15,212 nucleotides of DNA from DASSBR01 sp035688265 (GTDB lineage Bacteria > Pseudomonadota > Gammaproteobacteria > Natronospirales > DASSBR01). Below, piece after piece: positions 12,989 through 15,212 of this stretch (positions within the stretch are counted from its first letter, which is position 1; every line of letters starts with the position of its first letter). The DNA lies in assembly GCA_035688265.1 (NCBI GenBank), contig DASSNE010000022.1, positions 1 to 15,212 on the forward strand, read 5' to 3'. The position numbers and the translations under genes were made by a program. The notes beneath the pieces are model-generated. The model searched no databases. It had not been told where the DNA came from and was given only the letters and a program-made list of their open reading frames with translations.

Positions 12989-13590
12989 GCGAGCCATTCC
13001 TCCAGGCGCCGCAGCGCGGGCACGGTGATCAGCACCTTCTCATAGCCGATCAGGCTGACCGGATCGACCAGGTTCACGTCGCGCACATCGACCTCGGCCA
13101 AGTTGCGCGCGGCAAGATACAGTTTTTCATCGACGCCGGCGGTGACGATCAGCACGTTGTCGAGATTGAGTTCCTTGAGCTTGCCGGCGAGCTGTTTGGT
13201 CTTGGGCGCGTCGACACCGAATTCCTCCAGCACCACCAGGCGCTCCTGGCGCACCAGTTCGGACATGATCGCCGCCAGCGCACGGCGGTACATCTTGCGG
13301 TTGACCTTCTGGCTGAAGTCGCGCGGTTTGGCAGCAAATACCTTGCCGCCGCCCTTCCACAGCGGGCTGCGGATGGTGCCGGCGCGGGCACGGCCGGTGC
13401 CCTTCTGGCGCCACGGCTTCTTGCCGCCGCCACGCACTTCGGTGCGCGTCTTCTGTGCCTTGGTGCCGGCACGGCCGCCGGCCAGCCACGCGGTCACGAC
13501 CTGATGAACCAGCGGCTCGTTGAATTCACGACCGAATGCAGCGTCCGAAACGGTCAGCGAGGAAGAAGCGTTATGCAGTTGCAGTTCCAT
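12985..13590 (-). CDS. rplD: 50S ribosomal protein L4
   Basis: The 201-residue protein has the long tunnel loop TRTEVRGGGKKPWRQKGTGR followed by ARAGTIRSPLWKGGGKVFA at about residues 48-86, then the globular Rossmann-like part ending in SLIGYEKVLITVPALRRLEE. The loop forms the constriction of the exit tunnel with L22. In E. coli L4 is also the autogenous regulator of the S10 operon, acting on the leader RNA. Here the only long structured leader lies just upstream of rplC, which is discussed separately. Length is the same as E. coli (201). Confidence 0.98.
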   Translation of the reverse strand: MELQLHNASSSLTVSDAAFGREFNEPLVHQVVTAWLAGGRAGTKAQKTRTEVRGGGKKPWRQKGTGRARAGTIRSPLWKGGGKVFAAKPRDFSQKVNRKMYRRALAAIMSELVRQERLVVLEEFGVDAPKTKQLAGKLKELNLDNVLIVTAGVDEKLYLAARNLAEVDVRDVNLVDPVSLIGYEKVLITVPALRRLEEWLA

Positions 13591-13600
13591 GGGCGTCTCC

Positions 13601-14251
13601 TCAGCTCGCCGCGCGGGCTTTGACCGCCGGACGAACCATCACGTCGCCACCGGCCGCACCCGGTACGGCGCCGCGGATCAACAACAGGTTGCGATCGACA
13701 TCGACGCGCACGACTTCGAGATTCTGCACGGTGCGGCGCTTGGCGCCCAGGTGGCCGGCCATCTTCTTGCCTTTGAACACGCGGCCGGGGGTCTGGTTTT
13801 GACCAATCGAGCCCGGGGCGCGGTGCGACAGCGAGTTGCCGTGGGTGGCGTCCTGCATGCGGAAATGATGGCGCTTGACGCCGCCCGCGAAGCCCTTGCC
13901 GATGGTCACGCCGGTGACGTCGACCTTTTGACCTGCGGAAAACACGTCGCCCTTGATTTCGCCGCCGACCGCCAGGTCGTCGCCTTCACCGTCGTTCAGG
14001 CGAAATTCCCAGAGGCCGCGGCCGGCGCCGACATCGGCGCGCTTGAAGTGGCCTGCTGCAGCACCGTTGACGCGGTTTGCGCGGCGCGTGCCGGTCGTGA
14101 CCTGCACGGCGCGATAACCGTCGGCATCGCTGGATTTGATCTGGCTGATCCGGTTCGGTTCGACCTCGATCACGGTCACCGGGATCGACGCCCCGTCTTC
14201 GGTGAAGACGCGCGTCATGCCGCGTTTGCGGCCGATTACGCCAATAGTCAT
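13601..14251 (-). CDS. rplC: 50S ribosomal protein L3
   Basis: The 216-residue protein starts MTIGVIGRKRGMTRVFTEDG and contains GHFKRADVGAGRGLWEFRLN, DATHGNSLSHRAPGSIGQNQ (QNQ at 151-153, containing the glutamine methylated by PrmB in E. coli) and TPGRVFKGKKMAGHLGAKR. L3 is an early-assembly protein whose loop reaches the peptidyl transferase centre. GAGGA lies 7 nt before the ATG. Unlike in E. coli, where rpsJ is adjacent, 246 nt with their own promoter precede it. Confidence 0.98.
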   Translation of the reverse strand: MTIGVIGRKRGMTRVFTEDGASIPVTVIEVEPNRISQIKSSDADGYRAVQVTTGTRRANRVNGAAAGHFKRADVGAGRGLWEFRLNDGEGDDLAVGGEIKGDVFSAGQKVDVTGVTIGKGFAGGVKRHHFRMQDATHGNSLSHRAPGSIGQNQTPGRVFKGKKMAGHLGAKRRTVQNLEVVRVDVDRNLLLIRGAVPGAAGGDVMVRPAVKARAAS

Positions 14252-14427
14252 CTTCTAGTCCTCGTCGCGGACAATGCCGCAAGCGATTTAATAAGCACAC
14301 ACGCCGATTTCGATTGACCGGCGGCGGACGCGGCACGTGCCACGTTTGAATTCAGTGGCTGGCGCCGCGCTAAAATCGTATAAAGCGCGTGGCCCGTGCG
14401 AGGTTTCCCGCAACGGGCCACAGCGAG
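14252..14427 (-). promoter_or_regulatory. Structured 5' leader of the rplC transcript
   Basis: If the promoter at 14434-14462 is used, RNA from about 14427 to the rplC start gives a leader of roughly 176 nt with no gene in it. Near its 5' end a long hairpin forms. GTGGCCCGT (14389-14397) pairs perfectly with ACGGGCCAC (14413-14421), and the stem extends inward through GCG-GG with CC-CGC (14398-14411), leaving small A bulges and a 3-nt loop. A second short stem, GCGCT (14367-14371) with AGCGC (14384-14388), and a 10-bp palindrome GGCACGTGCC (14332-14341) follow. Size and place suggest an autoregulatory leader, by analogy with the E. coli S10 leader. The function is inferred. Confidence 0.5.
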
Positions 14428-14433
14428 CCGAAA

Positions 14434-14462
14434 ATTATAACTACCCGTTTCCCGCCAGACAA
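14434..14462 (-). promoter_or_regulatory. Predicted sigma70 promoter upstream of rplC
   Basis: On the minus strand TTGTCT (14457-14462) and a perfect TATAAT (14434-14439) are separated by exactly 17 nt. Transcription would start near 14427. The A+T-rich boxes stand out in GC-rich surroundings. The promoter lies 35 nt downstream of the rpsJ stop codon, so it would drive rplC and the following genes independently of tuf-rpsJ. Confidence 0.72.
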
Positions 14463-14497
14463 GCCCTCGATGACTTATTTGACGGATTTTCCGGGAT

Positions 14498-14809
14498 TTA
14501 TTGCAGCTTGATCTGAACGTCGACGCCGGCGGCCAGATCAAGCTTCATCAACGCGTCGACAGTCTTGTCAGTCGGGTCGACAATATCCATCAGGCGCTTG
14601 TGCGTGCGGATTTCGTACTGGTCGCGCGCATCCTTGTTGACATGCGGCGAAGTCAGCACCGTATAGCGCTCGCACTTGACCGGCAGCGGCACCGGGCCCT
14701 TGACCTGGGCGCCGGTACGCTTCGCCGTGTCGACGATCTCCTTCGCCGACTTGTCGATCAGGCGGTAGTCGAAGGCTTTCAGCCGGATGCGGATGTTCTG
14801 GTTTGCCAT
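14498..14809 (-). CDS. rpsJ: 30S ribosomal protein S10 (NusE)
   Basis: The 103-residue protein starts MANQNIRIRLKAFDYRLIDK and contains KGPVPLPVKCERYTVLTSPH followed by VNKDARDQYEIRTHKRLMDI, diagnostic of S10. It belongs to the 30S head and, free of the ribosome, pairs with NusB in antitermination complexes. Length is identical to E. coli. Its ATG is only 3 nt after the tuf stop, so it must be transcribed with tuf. It is then separated from the rest of the S10 group by a 246-nt gap with a promoter. Only a weak 4-bp stem follows its stop, so read-through is likely. Confidence 0.98.
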   Translation of the reverse strand: MANQNIRIRLKAFDYRLIDKSAKEIVDTAKRTGAQVKGPVPLPVKCERYTVLTSPHVNKDARDQYEIRTHKRLMDIVDPTDKTVDALMKLDLAAGVDVQIKLQ

Positions 14810-14812
14810 GAT

Positions 14813-15212
<400 letters not shown>

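Noticed and set aside
14389..14421. Leader hairpin as a fourth member of the repeat family
   Set aside because: It lacks GGCAAGGCGC and the 36-nt spacing; only a short GCAACG-like match is shared.
14465..14497. Terminator after rpsJ
   Set aside because: Only a 4-bp stem (CGGA with TCCG) without a following T run on the minus strand; too weak to call.

Overview
The window is the conserved ribosomal-protein supercluster of a GC-rich proteobacterium, read almost entirely on the minus strand. From right to left it runs tuf (3' end only), rpsJ, rplC-rplD-rplW-rplB-rpsS-rplV-rpsC-rplP-rpmC-rpsQ (S10 group), rplN-rplX-rplE-rpsN-rpsH-rplF-rplR-rpsE-rpmD-rplO-secY-rpmJ (spc group), then rpsM-rpsK-rpsD-rpoA-rplQ (alpha group). 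The left edge carries the 3' end of an unrelated plus-strand Gfo/Idh/MocA-family oxidoreductase that converges on rplQ. A Gammaproteobacterium, perhaps an early-branching one, fits best. RpoA has a gamma-type N-terminus (MQASVTEFLKPR) and Pseudomonas-like features, S14 is the long zinc-free form, and no adk/map/infA genes lie between secY and rpsM. tuf sits directly upstream of rpsJ, so the str and S10 operons are joined. The taxon is an inference from remembered family sequences.

The genes are complete and ordinary, usually 1-40 bp apart or overlapping by a few bases. The products are ribosomal proteins of both subunits, the RNA polymerase alpha subunit and the SecY translocon channel. Two good sigma70-type promoters can be read on the minus strand. 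One (14434-14462) is followed by a roughly 176-nt structured leader and lies between rpsJ and rplC, inside what is usually one operon. The other (3535-3563) overlaps the end of rpmJ and should drive the alpha operon.

The unusual content is in the three other large intergenic gaps inside the operon. (i) Between rplO and secY, a 267-bp composite inverted repeat (5167-5433) encloses two head-to-head copies of a hairpin unit. (ii) Between rplV and rpsC, a third copy of the same unit sits in long imperfect arms (11066-11228). All three units have the form GGCAAGGCGC, exactly 36 variable nt containing a self-complementary centre, then GCAACGC. Their flanking stems differ between copies but stay complementary within each copy. 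Most imperfect pairs in the stems are G.T wobbles on the GGCAAGGCGC strand. (iii) Between secY and rpmJ, two five-copy arrays of a 7-bp repeat face each other (3730-3828). All three begin at or within a base or two of the upstream gene's stop codon. This dispersed-repeat family, placed in what should be one of the most constrained loci in the genome, is the observation most worth following up. No transposase, CRISPR array, tRNA or rRNA is visible.
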